NCBI GenBank assembly: GCA_033764965.1
Contig: JANRIN010000130.1
Span: 3,026-67,025, forward strand
Length of the DNA: 64,000 bases
Origin: JSC-12 sp033764965
GTDB lineage: Bacteria > Cyanobacteriota > Cyanobacteriia > Leptolyngbyales > Leptolyngbyaceae
Reading direction: 5' to 3'
The notes below the pieces were generated by a model, which saw only the letters and a program-made list of their open reading frames with translations, was not told where the DNA came from and did no database searches. Position 1 is the stretch's first letter; every line of letters starts with the position of its first letter. The translations under genes were made by a program, and so were the position numbers. Below are positions 43,806-53,274 of the stretch, one piece after another.

Positions 43806-44462
43806 ATGAAGCTTCAACGGACCCCGATGATTCTGATTACGATCGCTGCCTTGCTGGGCGGAGTCGTGTTTTTGGTTGAACTGCAAAAGAATCCTACTCA
43901 AGAAGAAACGCAATCGGCTGACAAAAAACTGTTTCCCTTTCAAGAATCAGACATTCAAGCATTTACCTTGCAAACTCCTGTGTTTCGGCGATCGTTTGTC
44001 AAAGTCCCCACCAGCCAACCGTCTGCCAAGGCTGGCTCCCAAACCCCATCCCCGGTTCCTCAAATTTGGCAAATGACGGCTCCCGAAAAAGCGATCGCCA
44101 GCGAAGGTTCCATCGCTTTTTTACTGAACTTGATTGGCACAGGCACCAGCGAAAAGACACTGACGATTCCAGTTAGCCGATTAGCTGAATTCGGTCTAGA
44201 CCAACCCCAAGCCACGATCGACATCACATTGAGCAATCAGAAAAAACATCGTCTAGTATTAGGCGATCCCGACTTCAACCGCAGTTTTCTGTATGCTCAA
44301 GTCGATCCACCCGCCAAACCGGAGTCAGACCAAACCATTCATCTGGTGTCCCTGGACTTTGAAAACGCTGTGAACCGTCCCATCTCCGAGTGGAAACAAC
44401 AAGCCGCCGACAAACCCACCCTCCCCCAACCCCCAACCCCTAATCCCCAACCCCCCAAATAA
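43806..44462 (+). CDS. DUF4340 domain protein
   Basis: 218 residues with one N-terminal membrane helix (PMILITIAALLGGVVFLVEL), then the beta-rich DUF4340 pattern LAEFGLDQPQATIDITLSN and KKHRLVLGDPDFNRSFLYAQ. The C-terminus is Pro/Gln-rich (PQPPTPNPQPP), encoded by C-rich simple sequence that runs up to the stop. DUF4340 proteins accompany ABC-type GldG-like components elsewhere, but none is here. Starts 3 bp after the DUF3370 stop. Confidence 0.82.
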   Translation: MKLQRTPMILITIAALLGGVVFLVELQKNPTQEETQSADKKLFPFQESDIQAFTLQTPVFRRSFVKVPTSQPSAKAGSQTPSPVPQIWQMTAPEKAIASEGSIAFLLNLIGTGTSEKTLTIPVSRLAEFGLDQPQATIDITLSNQKKHRLVLGDPDFNRSFLYAQVDPPAKPESDQTIHLVSLDFENAVNRPISEWKQQAADKPTLPQPPTPNPQPPK

Positions 44463-44464
44463 CG

Positions 44465-45319
44465 ATGTCCAGCCCAACCGCCACCCTGCTCATTTCCTGC
44501 CCCGATCAAAAAGGACTAGTCGCGAAGTTCGCCAATTTTATCTATGCCAATGGGGGCAATATCATTCACGCCGATCAGCACACTGACTTTTCCGTGGGGC
44601 TACTGCTGACTCGGTTGGAGTGGCAGCTAGAGGGATTCAATTTACCGCGTGAAATCATTGGTGCAGCCTTTAACGCGATCGCTCAACCCTTGCAAGCCAA
44701 CTGGGAACTCCACTTTTCCGACACCATTCCACGCATTGCCGTTTGGGTCAGTAAACAAGATCATTGCTTGTTTGACTTAATCTGGCGACATCGAGCCGGA
44801 GAACTTCACGCAGAAATTCCCTTGATCTTGAGTAACCATCCAAACCTGGAAGAAATTGCTCAACAATTCAATATTGACTATGAATATATCCCAGTTAGCA
44901 AAGAAACAAAAGAACAGCAAGAACTCAAACAATTAGAGATTTTAGATGAATATCAAATCAACCTAGTAGTCCTGGCAAAATATATGCAAGTCTTGAGTCC
45001 AAACTTTCTAGCGAAATTTCCAACCGTAATTAATATTCACCATTCTTTTTTGCCTGCCTTTGCTGGAGCAAACCCTTATCATCGGGCTTACGATCGCGGA
45101 GTTAAAATCATCGGTGCCACGGCTCATTATGCCACAGTTGATTTAGATGAAGGTCCCATTATCGAGCAAGATGTGGTGCGAGTCAGCCATCGGGATAGCG
45201 TCGATGATTTGATTCGGAAAGGCAAAGATTTGGAGCGGGTTGTCTTGGCGCGAGCGGTGCGGTTGCATTTGCAAAATCGAGTGTTAGTCTATGGTAATCG
45301 CACGGTGGTATTTGGTTAA
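44465..45319 (+). CDS. purU: Formyltetrahydrofolate deformylase
   Basis: Hydrolyses 10-formyl-THF to formate and THF, balancing one-carbon pools. An N-terminal ACT domain (TLLISCPDQKGLVAKFANFI) is followed by the formyl-transferase-type catalytic domain with NIHHSFLPAFAGANPYHRAY and GATAHYATVDLDEGPIIEQD, which supply the Asn, His and Asp residues. The length of 284 is normal. It overlaps the 3' end of the convergent GGDEF gene by 4 bp and ends the DUF3370-DUF4340-purU run. Confidence 0.95.
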   Translation: MSSPTATLLISCPDQKGLVAKFANFIYANGGNIIHADQHTDFSVGLLLTRLEWQLEGFNLPREIIGAAFNAIAQPLQANWELHFSDTIPRIAVWVSKQDHCLFDLIWRHRAGELHAEIPLILSNHPNLEEIAQQFNIDYEYIPVSKETKEQQELKQLEILDEYQINLVVLAKYMQVLSPNFLAKFPTVINIHHSFLPAFAGANPYHRAYDRGVKIIGATAHYATVDLDEGPIIEQDVVRVSHRDSVDDLIRKGKDLERVVLARAVRLHLQNRVLVYGNRTVVFG

Positions 45320-47499
45320 TTTTGGATGGCAAATTGGTAGCGATTTTTTCCGTGTTGCTTTGCCTGATACATGGCGTTATCTGCCTCTTTCAGCAACATT
45401 TCTACAGCCTGGGCGTGGTGGGGATACAGGCTGATGCCAATGCTACTGGTGACGACGATCGTATCGTTTTCTAATACGAAGGGCTGAGTCAGGGTGCTGA
45501 GTACTTTTTCGGCAACTCTTGCCGCATCCTGGGCACTCGGAATCGCTGGCAGAATCACCGTGAATTCGTCTCCTCCCAGGCGAGACACCGTATCACTGCC
45601 ACGCAAACATCCGCTCAATCGGATTGCCACAGTCTTTAAAACCCAATCTCCCACATCATGCCCTTTGGAGTCATTAATTTCCTTAAATCCGTCCAAATCG
45701 AGAAATAAAAGCCCGACCAGTTGATCCCGATCGGCAGCCCATTGAATCGCTTGCTCCAGACGGTCATAAAATAACTTGCGGTTGGGCAATCCGGTGAGGG
45801 AGTCGTGATGGGCAAAATGACTGAGTTGGCTGGCGGATTTTTGTAACTCGGCATTGGAACGAATGAGTTCTGCGGCAGTGCGTTTCAACTCCTCTTCCAT
45901 GCGTTTGCGTTCAGTAATGTCACGAATGATTCCCACCAAGAATAAATTTCCTGCGGCATCCCGGTGCAGCGATCGCTTAGTTTCCGTATAGTGGGCAACT
46001 CCGTTCGTATCTGTAAATAGCTCCTCATTTTGATGCGCCTCCCCTGTGGTAAAAACCAATTCATCGTAGTAGTGGAAGGCTTCGGCTTCTTGTTGGGAAA
46101 AAACGTCGTAGCCCGATCGCTCCAGTAGGGCTTCGCGGGGTTGGCGCAAGAGATGCGAAAAGGCTTCGTTGAGCACAATCCAGCGATGCGTCCGATCTTT
46201 CACATAAATTGGGTCGGGAATGGTGTTGATGATTGTGCTCAAAAACTCCTTTGAGCGGCGCAATTCCTCCTCGGAGCGGGCGATGTGGGCAGTAATCACG
46301 ATCGCCGACCCTGCAATCGCGATCAATGGCGGAATCACAGGGATCCAGGTGCCCTGAATCAAAGCGTACAGCCCAATTGCCACAATTGCCGCCCCCGATG
46401 CCCCGATCGCCAGCAAGGAAAATTTGAACGATCGCAGTTTCCAACTGATGATGGCACCTACCCACGCCCAAAGACAAACCCACGCCCATTCCAGGGGTTC
46501 CGCCCAACTTGTGATCAAGGGTCGCTGCTCCTGAGCCGCATTAATAATCTGGCTCACAATATTGGCGTGTAGCTCAACTCCAGGTATCGGTTGGGGCGCT
46601 CCCACTAAATGACTGCTGTAGGACATCAACGCAAAATCGTTAGTGCTGATAGCGGTGTAACCAATTAAAACAATGCGATCGCGGAACACTTCCGGCGGGA
46701 CTTTTCCCTGCATCACGTCCGCCATCGAAACGTAATGAAACGAATTGGCTGGTCCGCGAGGATTCATCAATATTTGATAGCCCCCCGCGTCAGCATATAC
46801 ATAGGATCCATCATTGGGTGTGAAGCGCCGAAAAATAGCCTCCCCCAATTGCAAAAATCCCGTTTGATCCCTGGCAGTTTTGGCTTCAATTCCCTCTTTT
46901 TGTAAATACCGAAGTGCTAAAACCAGGGCAAAGCTAGGACGGGCATCCTGGGTTTCATCCTCAAAAAAATACAATAACCCCCGTCGCACTTTGTCATCGG
47001 CATCATGCACGATGTTGTTGAATCCAACTTGGAATTTGGATAATGCAGCGGGTGGCGGAATGTTAGGACCGTCTTCATCGCCAATGTGCTCGATGCCCAC
47101 TAAGTTAGGCGTAGTTTTGAACAGTTGGTTCAGGGCTTGATGTCCAGGTTCGACGGGAAGATCGCGATAAATATCCAGTCCAATAACGCGAGGTTTGGTT
47201 TGCTTCAGCTTGTTAATCAATGCAGCCATTTGCCCATCAGGAATGGGGAACTGCCCAACCTGTCTTAGATCGGGTTCATCAATCCCCACAATGACAATGC
47301 GGTGATCAGGTTGATTCGCGGGGCGCGATCGAATGAGTTGATCATACGCTGCCAATTCCCAGCTTTGGAGCAAGCCCGCCAGTCTGACAGCAACAATGCA
47401 ACCTGTTACCCCCAAAGAGGTCAAAAAAATTCGCTGCGTCCCCCAGCGACGTGATTTCAAGAATTTCCAGGCATGAGTTGGGCGATCGCCAAGGTGCAT
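45316..47499 (-). CDS. CHASE2-PAS-GGDEF diguanylate cyclase
   Basis: About 727 residues from ATG 47499 (the frame is open to a GTG at 47544). An N-terminal helix precedes a CHASE2 extracytoplasmic sensor (about 40-325; YDQLIRSRPANQPDHRIVIV, VIGLDIYRD), then three membrane helices (about 335-405), a PAS-PAC domain (STIINTIPDPIYVKDRTHRW), a coiled coil, and a GGDEF domain with DSLTGLPNRKLFYDRL and the catalytic SRLGGDEF near residue 636. It should make cyclic di-GMP in response to an outside signal. No EAL domain follows. Confidence 0.92.
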   Translation of the reverse strand: MHLGDRPTHAWKFLKSRRWGTQRIFLTSLGVTGCIVAVRLAGLLQSWELAAYDQLIRSRPANQPDHRIVIVGIDEPDLRQVGQFPIPDGQMAALINKLKQTKPRVIGLDIYRDLPVEPGHQALNQLFKTTPNLVGIEHIGDEDGPNIPPPAALSKFQVGFNNIVHDADDKVRRGLLYFFEDETQDARPSFALVLALRYLQKEGIEAKTARDQTGFLQLGEAIFRRFTPNDGSYVYADAGGYQILMNPRGPANSFHYVSMADVMQGKVPPEVFRDRIVLIGYTAISTNDFALMSYSSHLVGAPQPIPGVELHANIVSQIINAAQEQRPLITSWAEPLEWAWVCLWAWVGAIISWKLRSFKFSLLAIGASGAAIVAIGLYALIQGTWIPVIPPLIAIAGSAIVITAHIARSEEELRRSKEFLSTIINTIPDPIYVKDRTHRWIVLNEAFSHLLRQPREALLERSGYDVFSQQEAEAFHYYDELVFTTGEAHQNEELFTDTNGVAHYTETKRSLHRDAAGNLFLVGIIRDITERKRMEEELKRTAAELIRSNAELQKSASQLSHFAHHDSLTGLPNRKLFYDRLEQAIQWAADRDQLVGLLFLDLDGFKEINDSKGHDVGDWVLKTVAIRLSGCLRGSDTVSRLGGDEFTVILPAIPSAQDAARVAEKVLSTLTQPFVLENDTIVVTSSIGISLYPHHAQAVEMLLKEADNAMYQAKQHGKNRYQFAIQN

Positions 47500-47749
47500 G
47501 ATAATTTTCAGGGTAACGAGAAAGACAATATTCTGTGAATTCACTAGGATCTAGGTTGCCCTAAATGCAAGAGACAGTAACTCCACATAAGGGTAATTAC
47601 TGGTAAATGCACCTGTTCTTATTTTCCTTAATCAGATTCTTAAGCATGAAGATGCCCCGAAATTGCTCATTCTGTCAACGTTGTGCAGAAGCTATGCTGA
47701 ACACATCCCCCCTGTTAGTCGCTCCATTACGAACCTCACTGCTGCTGTT

Positions 47750-49354
47750 ATGAAACGGTTTACTCAACTTTTTCACGCGATCGACTCCACAACTTCCACC
47801 AATGAAAAAGTGTATGCACTACAACAATACTTTCAGCAGGAGGCTCCCGCCAATGCTGTCTGGGCGCTATACCTACTGTTGGGCAAAACTCGCAAACGAT
47901 TAATCACATCCCGGATTCTGCGAGACGTATTTCTTCAAATCTCGGATATTCCAGAGTGGTTATTTGCCGATTGCTATGCTCATGTGGGAGATTCTGCGGA
48001 AGTGATCGCGTTGCTGCTGGCAGACGGACTCTCAGCAACAGCAACCCAAACCGACATCCCACTGCATCGTTGGATGGAAGACATCATTCCCCAGGTAAAG
48101 GCTGTGGAGTCAGAGGTAGCACTGAAAGAGCTGATCATGTCCTGGTGGTTCTCTTTGAATGCGGTGGAAGTTTTTGTGTTGAATAAGGTACTGACGGGAG
48201 CCTTTCGCGTTGGGGTATCCAGCAAGTTAGTGATCAAAGGCTTATCAGCCGCCTCTGGCATTGAGGAAGCGGTGCTGGCACATCGGTTAATGGGAGAATT
48301 TGAACCCACGATCGAGTTCTATACCCAATTAATCCATGCTCAGGAGGCAGCGAAATCCCCCAGCCAGCCCTACCCATTTTTTCTGGCAGCTCAACTAGAA
48401 GAAGACCGATTTGCGGCAGAAACCTGCGATCAATGGCAGGCAGAGTGGAAGTGGGATGGTATTCGCGCTCAAATTATTCGCCGAAATGGGCAACTGTTTA
48501 TCTGGTCCCGGGGTGAAGATTTGATTACTGATCAATTTCCCGAACTGGCACCGGTTTTCATGGAACTCCCCGACGGGCTGGTGTTTGATGGCGAGATCCT
48601 ATGCTGGAAGGACGATCGCCCCATGAACTTCAATGCCCTCCAAAAGCGATTAGGGCGAAAAAAGCTCACGCCTAAAGTCTTACAGGAAAACCCAGTTCAC
48701 TTCATTGCCTACGATTTGCTGGAGTATCAAGGGCAAGACATCCGGGAAAAACCCTTGCGCGATCGCCGTCTCCTGCTGGTTGAAACGCTACAAACCACCG
48801 ATCCAAAAATCATTACCCTCTCTAAAACAGTCGCGTTTGCCTCCTTACAGGAGTTGCGATCGTTGCGGGAACAATCTCGCCAGCATGGAGCCGAAGGTCT
48901 GGTGATTAAGGCTCTGGATAGCCCTTACCTGGTGGGTCGAAAGCGGGGCTATTGGTGGAAGTACAAGGTCGAGCCAATGACCCTGGATGCCGTGTTGATT
49001 TACGCTCAGGCAGGCAGCGGCAAACGAGCCAATTTGTTTACGGACTACACCTTTGCCCTTTGGAAAGGAGCAGAATTGGTGCCCTTTGCCAAAGCCTACT
49101 CTGGTTTAGATAACAAGGAAATTGATGAATTGGATAAGTGGATCCGCAAACACACGATCGAAAAGTTCGGTCCGGTGCGATCAGTCGAACCTATTCACGT
49201 CTTTGAAATTGGGTTTGAGGGGATCTCGCAATCTAATCGCCATAAATCCGGAATTTCCGTGCGCTTTCCCCGCATTCTTCGCTGGCGTAAAGACAAACCA
49301 GCCCCAGAAGCAGACACGATCGAGTCTGCAATGCAGCTATTAACCTTGAATTAA
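47750..49354 (+). CDS. ATP-dependent DNA ligase (LigB-like / ligase-associated type)
   Basis: 534 residues. The N-terminal helical DNA-binding domain (FTQLFHAIDSTTSTNEKVYA) precedes the adenylation domain with the KxDG motif EWKWDGIRAQ (Lys near residue 233), then IWSRGEDLITDQFPEL, the motif IV stretch VFDGEILCW and the motif V region GYWWKYKVEPMTLDAVL, followed by the OB-fold domain. This is the bacterial LHR-core/ligase-associated ligase rather than Ku-LigD. Its partners in other bacteria are a PdeM-type phosphoesterase, an exonuclease and a DEAH helicase; a PdeM-like gene and a helicase lie about 4-5 kb downstream. Start ATG 47750 is 29 codons inside the longest frame. Confidence 0.9.
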   Translation: MKRFTQLFHAIDSTTSTNEKVYALQQYFQQEAPANAVWALYLLLGKTRKRLITSRILRDVFLQISDIPEWLFADCYAHVGDSAEVIALLLADGLSATATQTDIPLHRWMEDIIPQVKAVESEVALKELIMSWWFSLNAVEVFVLNKVLTGAFRVGVSSKLVIKGLSAASGIEEAVLAHRLMGEFEPTIEFYTQLIHAQEAAKSPSQPYPFFLAAQLEEDRFAAETCDQWQAEWKWDGIRAQIIRRNGQLFIWSRGEDLITDQFPELAPVFMELPDGLVFDGEILCWKDDRPMNFNALQKRLGRKKLTPKVLQENPVHFIAYDLLEYQGQDIREKPLRDRRLLLVETLQTTDPKIITLSKTVAFASLQELRSLREQSRQHGAEGLVIKALDSPYLVGRKRGYWWKYKVEPMTLDAVLIYAQAGSGKRANLFTDYTFALWKGAELVPFAKAYSGLDNKEIDELDKWIRKHTIEKFGPVRSVEPIHVFEIGFEGISQSNRHKSGISVRFPRILRWRKDKPAPEADTIESAMQLLTLN

Positions 49355-49518
49355 GTGGCTCAGAATTACAGCGATTCCCGATCGGGGCGAGTGCCCATCT
49401 TTCCCGATCCAAATTATTTTCTCTAGTCTCCTAAGCCGTTTCAAGCTCTCTCTTTTGAAGCCTTCGGGTATTCTCTCGCAGATTATAGCGGTAGCCATGT
49501 GTAATCCGGCGAGAGCGA

Positions 49519-49577
49519 GTCAGAACGCCTACCCAGCATTAACTTTTCAGCTTTTTCCTTGTCCTCAGCGTTCTGAC
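49519..49577 (-). repeat. Dispersed inverted-repeat element, copy 2
   Basis: 59 bp with perfect 10-bp ends GTCAGAACGC and GCGTTCTGAC, in reverse orientation to the copy at 11035-11092. It lies in the gap between the convergent ligase and DUF2235 genes, 17 bp from the DUF2235 stop. Confidence 0.78.
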
Positions 49578-49593
49578 CACAGCTACATCCAGA

Positions 49594-50670
49594 TTAACTC
49601 AATCGGCTAAGTGCTGGAGTGGGGTTGAGTGCTAGGGTAGGGGGTTGATTTAACTGATCCTTAAAGGGACGCAAGTTGGCTGAGCGGTAATCTTTACGAC
49701 GGTTCCAGCGTTCTTTGACGCTTGCGTGTAGTGCTGGGTAGCCCTCTTCAATGGTGCGATCGTGCAATCCCGCCAAACCAAACCAGCCAGTCGATGCTTT
49801 GAAATCGATCGTTGGGTCGGTGCATAAACACTCCGAAAGCCGATCGAGGTCAAATTCCAGCCCCAGTCGCAAGTCTTTGACGTTATCAAGCATCCACAAA
49901 AGAGCAATGTCAGACAGTTTGCATTGTTCTGGAGTGCCGCCACCGACGCAGCCATGCCCACCTGGAAACCAGATCTGATAGACCGCTTGATCAGGGTTTT
50001 TAGGGCTTTTTTGCATGGGAGTGACATCAAAGACCTTGCGCCGCTCGTCGATCGCAACGGCATGAAGCGCAGTCTGAATTTTGGGGTTTAGCTCCATATT
50101 ATGGAACCGATACTTGCGATTAATGAGACGGTTGACGGGAAGGAACGGCAACAGATCGGGAATTCCCAGGGAGCCTACCGTATCCCAGCATCCCAGCAGG
50201 GTAATGGGAACTTGATTCTCACCTTTGTAAGAAACACCGTACTGACCTCGAAATTCTGCGGCTTCCACCTTCCTGCGGTCTTTGTCTTGCATACGGTAGA
50301 TCTCGTATGCCCTCTCTACTTGCCCAACGGATTGCCGCTTCAATAAGCCAGAGCAGTAGATCATTCCAGCTAGACTACGAGCCGTGTAAGCACCTCGGCT
50401 AAACCCAAACAGATAAATTTCATCGCCAGGTTCGTAGTTGAAACAGAGAAACTGATAAGCATTTTTGATGTTGTAATCAATTCCCCAACCGAAGGCACCA
50501 CCGGGAATGCGATCGTACCATTGAGTTCCGAGTCCGGCTTGATAGTAGACAACTTGAGCCGTGCCATCATGGGCAAAGGGTTTTACGGCTTGGGCAACTT
50601 TGACGACATTGGTGGGATAGCGGCTGAGTTGGTTCCAGGTGCCATCACAGCAAACAACTAATCGTTTCAT
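49594..50670 (-). CDS. DUF2235 (Tle1-like alpha/beta hydrolase) protein
   Basis: 358 residues. It opens MKRLVVCCDGTWNQLSRYPT, the DUF2235 signature, and has YLFGFSRGAYTARSLAG with the GxSxG-type nucleophile Ser. The family includes T6SS phospholipase effectors Tle1, but also many stand-alone bacterial hydrolases. There is no type VI cluster or signal peptide here, so a metabolic role is more likely. The ATG 50670 is preferred over 50721 because conservation starts there. Confidence 0.85.
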   Translation of the reverse strand: MKRLVVCCDGTWNQLSRYPTNVVKVAQAVKPFAHDGTAQVVYYQAGLGTQWYDRIPGGAFGWGIDYNIKNAYQFLCFNYEPGDEIYLFGFSRGAYTARSLAGMIYCSGLLKRQSVGQVERAYEIYRMQDKDRRKVEAAEFRGQYGVSYKGENQVPITLLGCWDTVGSLGIPDLLPFLPVNRLINRKYRFHNMELNPKIQTALHAVAIDERRKVFDVTPMQKSPKNPDQAVYQIWFPGGHGCVGGGTPEQCKLSDIALLWMLDNVKDLRLGLEFDLDRLSECLCTDPTIDFKASTGWFGLAGLHDRTIEEGYPALHASVKERWNRRKDYRSANLRPFKDQLNQPPTLALNPTPALSRLS

Positions 50671-50806
50671 AGATGCATAATTCCTTAAGGGGGCTGTTAG
50701 ATGCTTCAAGCCCAAACTCATTCATTCCTGGAAGACAAAAAATTTTCTCAACCGATTTCTTACCTTTCATACAACCGCCGTCCAAGCGATGGATTTCCTG
50801 GTCGGG

Positions 50807-52585
50807 TTAATTTCTGGCGTGGCTAAATTTATTGCGTCCTGTCCCCGCGCTAGTCAGTTGATTGGCAGTCAAGCTGCGAACTAAGGAAAGCCGCAAGATT
50901 GGGTCAGAAATGGATTGGGCATAGGCTGCACTCAGATAAGGACGAAAGGTTGTGGCTTGATTCGCAATGTAGGTTTGGAAAAATGCCAGCGCCAGCGCAT
51001 TGAGATAGCGTTGGGCGATCGCGGGGTTGGGTCCAATCACTTCCGGTGGAATTGGCAAGGCACCACCGCCACCGGGAACTTCGCCACCTCCAATGACTGA
51101 AAAGTGAGTTCCGGGTTCCATTTGCACCAGGTAGCGATCGCTCGTGGTGAGCCAGGTGAAAGGTTGAACTTGTTCAAATAAGCTCGGAGCAACCGTATCT
51201 GCACTGCCTGCGATGACCATCGTGGGAATATTAATCACGCCCAGGCTTGCCTGCCCCAGCACCGCACTGTCAATGGGGTTAATGGCAAGAATAGCTTGCA
51301 CCCGTGGATCTCGGAAATCGGTACGAGGTTCCGCCAGTTGCCTCAGTTCCTGAGCGCGGCATTGCAGCAACAGCGAAAGATTAAAGGTGCTGTCTAGATT
51401 CTGGCAACCTTGCTGGAGTTGTTGAAAATTGATAGGTGCGCCTGCCAATGCCAGAGCAGTGTAGCCTCCAAACGATTGCCCAATAACCCCTACCTGCTTC
51501 AGATTCAGGGCTTGGTACTCTGGGTTATTGCTTGCTTGCTGCTGCACATAGTTCAGTAGGAAGGTGATGTCTAACGGACGATTAGCAAATTCTGTGGGTT
51601 CAGCCACTTCGCTCGCAATCCCTGCCAGCAACGCCTCCATTTGTTTGCGATCGCTCCCCGGATGTTCTGGCACCAGGACCGCAAAGCCATAGGAAGCCAG
51701 GTGCTCTGCCAGGTAAGCGAAGGAGGTGCGGTCTGATCCCAATCCGTGCGAGATTATAACAACCGGGATTGGATTAGGCAAACGAACTCGTCCCGCTTGC
51801 GGCAAGTAAATATCCAGAGAATAGGTTCGTCCCAGGGCAGGCAGCGTAGAAGCGGCTGGGGTTGTGGGAATGAGCGGAATGGTGCGGCGATCGGGATCGG
51901 TGAGGGTAACGGAGCGCTTTTGAAATTGAAACGGTCCCCGTTGCCGAATGTCTGTCAGGTTGGTAACTGGAGGATCGGAGAGAGCTTCTGCTTGCGCCAA
52001 CTGCGTGATGATTTGGGTGACTTTCTGAGTTTGGTTGATCAAGCGATCGGCATCGGCAATCACTCGCAAACTGCGATCGACATCCACCCGAATACCAACC
52101 GCTGGATAGTGTTTCAAAAAAGTCAAGAGGGAAAGACCCTGAGGATCTCCCGCAGCCAAAATTAGGGCGGCTCGAATGGCTTTGTAGCCATCGGGAATCC
52201 GCGATGCTGGCTGAATTACCTGTCCCAACCGCTTTAGGGCAGCATCTCCTTGCGGCGAGTGCAAAAATTGAGCAATGGTGACAGGGCTTAAGTCTGCCTT
52301 CGTCGTCAAAGCTTCTCGCAGTTGCTTCAAAATTCCTGGGTTGGCGTAGCGGGCATAAGCCGCAAGATCGTCGTTAATGGTGCCATCTTTGGCATAAGCC
52401 TCCAGTGCCGCAACGGAGATCGATCGTTCCAGAATGTTGTAGGTGACATAAATTCGCTCTGCACTGTAAGCCGGATGCACGATCGCAAACGGCAGCGCCC
52501 AACCCAGAACTTTCAGCAAGACCTTGTTCCAGGTTGAGCAATTTTTTGGTGCAGCCACGGGTAGAGCTAAAGCGCGATTCATCAC
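50807..52585 (-). CDS. Alpha/beta hydrolase with N-terminal DUF1400 domain, exported
   Basis: 592 residues. A signal-like N-terminus (LLKVLGWALPFAIVHPAYS) leads to a DUF1400 domain (AERIYVTYNILERSISVAAL) and a Gln/Leu-rich helical region, then the hydrolase with VISHGLGSDRTSFAYLAEH, the nucleophile elbow VIGQSFGGYTALALAG, and a catalytic His in EPGTHFSVIGG. Similar cyanobacterial proteins are described as PAF-acetylhydrolase-like. Probably a periplasmic lipase or esterase. It lies 24 bp downstream of the DUF4168 gene on the same strand, so the two are likely cotranscribed. Confidence 0.87.
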   Translation of the reverse strand: MMNRALALPVAAPKNCSTWNKVLLKVLGWALPFAIVHPAYSAERIYVTYNILERSISVAALEAYAKDGTINDDLAAYARYANPGILKQLREALTTKADLSPVTIAQFLHSPQGDAALKRLGQVIQPASRIPDGYKAIRAALILAAGDPQGLSLLTFLKHYPAVGIRVDVDRSLRVIADADRLINQTQKVTQIITQLAQAEALSDPPVTNLTDIRQRGPFQFQKRSVTLTDPDRRTIPLIPTTPAASTLPALGRTYSLDIYLPQAGRVRLPNPIPVVIISHGLGSDRTSFAYLAEHLASYGFAVLVPEHPGSDRKQMEALLAGIASEVAEPTEFANRPLDITFLLNYVQQQASNNPEYQALNLKQVGVIGQSFGGYTALALAGAPINFQQLQQGCQNLDSTFNLSLLLQCRAQELRQLAEPRTDFRDPRVQAILAINPIDSAVLGQASLGVINIPTMVIAGSADTVAPSLFEQVQPFTWLTTSDRYLVQMEPGTHFSVIGGGEVPGGGGALPIPPEVIGPNPAIAQRYLNALALAFFQTYIANQATTFRPYLSAAYAQSISDPILRLSLVRSLTANQLTSAGTGRNKFSHARN

Positions 52586-52609
52586 GGGTAAACCCTGTCT
52601 ACCTGGTTA

Positions 52610-53098
52610 TTATTTGCTCGATTTCAACATTTGCTCGACTTTTTTTTGCAAATCGGGCGTTTTTTGAACCGTTTCTAAAATCTGCAAGAATCGGGGCACT
52701 TCCAACCCTTCAGATTGCACGGCTGTCCCCATTTTGCTTTGAGTTTCCTTTTGTAGTTGCACCAGTTGTTCTACGGTGCGATCGTACTTTTGCTGCTCGT
52801 CCTGGCTGACTTCAGTCTTCGGCTTAACTTTTGAGTTTTGCTTAGAAAGATAAATTTCCCGGAACCGATCCAGGCTCAAGCCACCATCTTTGACCAGCTT
52901 CGCGATTTGGGTATTGCGCTCTTGGGAAATCACTTCCAGCTTTTTCGCGGCTCCCACAAATTTTTTCAAATCGTCCTCGCTCACCGATTGCTGCGTTGCC
53001 GATGCGGGAGGATTCGGCTTCTGTTGAGCCAGGGCTGGCAAGCTGCCCATGCCCAATAAAACAGCGAGCGAGCAAGTTGCCAGAATGTGTCTTACCAT
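52610..53098 (-). CDS. DUF4168 secreted protein
   Basis: About 162 residues from ATG 53098. A typical signal peptide (SLAVLLGMGSLPALAQ) is followed by DUF4168 features: SEDDLKKFVGAAKKLEVISQ and a C-terminal IL-ETVQKTPDLQKKVEQML-type helix. DUF4168 proteins are cyanobacterial and proteobacterial secreted proteins of unknown role. The longest frame starts nine codons earlier. First of two genes with the DUF1400 hydrolase. Confidence 0.85.
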   Translation of the reverse strand: MVRHILATCSLAVLLGMGSLPALAQQKPNPPASATQQSVSEDDLKKFVGAAKKLEVISQERNTQIAKLVKDGGLSLDRFREIYLSKQNSKVKPKTEVSQDEQQKYDRTVEQLVQLQKETQSKMGTAVQSEGLEVPRFLQILETVQKTPDLQKKVEQMLKSSK

Positions 53099-53274
53099 GT
53101 GAAGTTCCTTTGATGTCAGAATCATGTCGGCACAGTCAAATGTTTTCCCAGTGTATCCGAACTGGCTTTCATTGTGTTTGATAGAAGAGTGACAATCTAG
53201 AGAGGATTCAGCAGTTTGACCTTCGGTTTCAACCTCCTGGTATTTTAAGAAATATTTAAGTAACCGCTTGATTC

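Noticed and set aside
49594..50670. Type VI secretion effector (Tle1-like)
   Set aside because: Only the hydrolase domain is present; no T6SS genes, immunity gene or effector motif in the window. DUF2235 proteins are widespread outside secretion systems.
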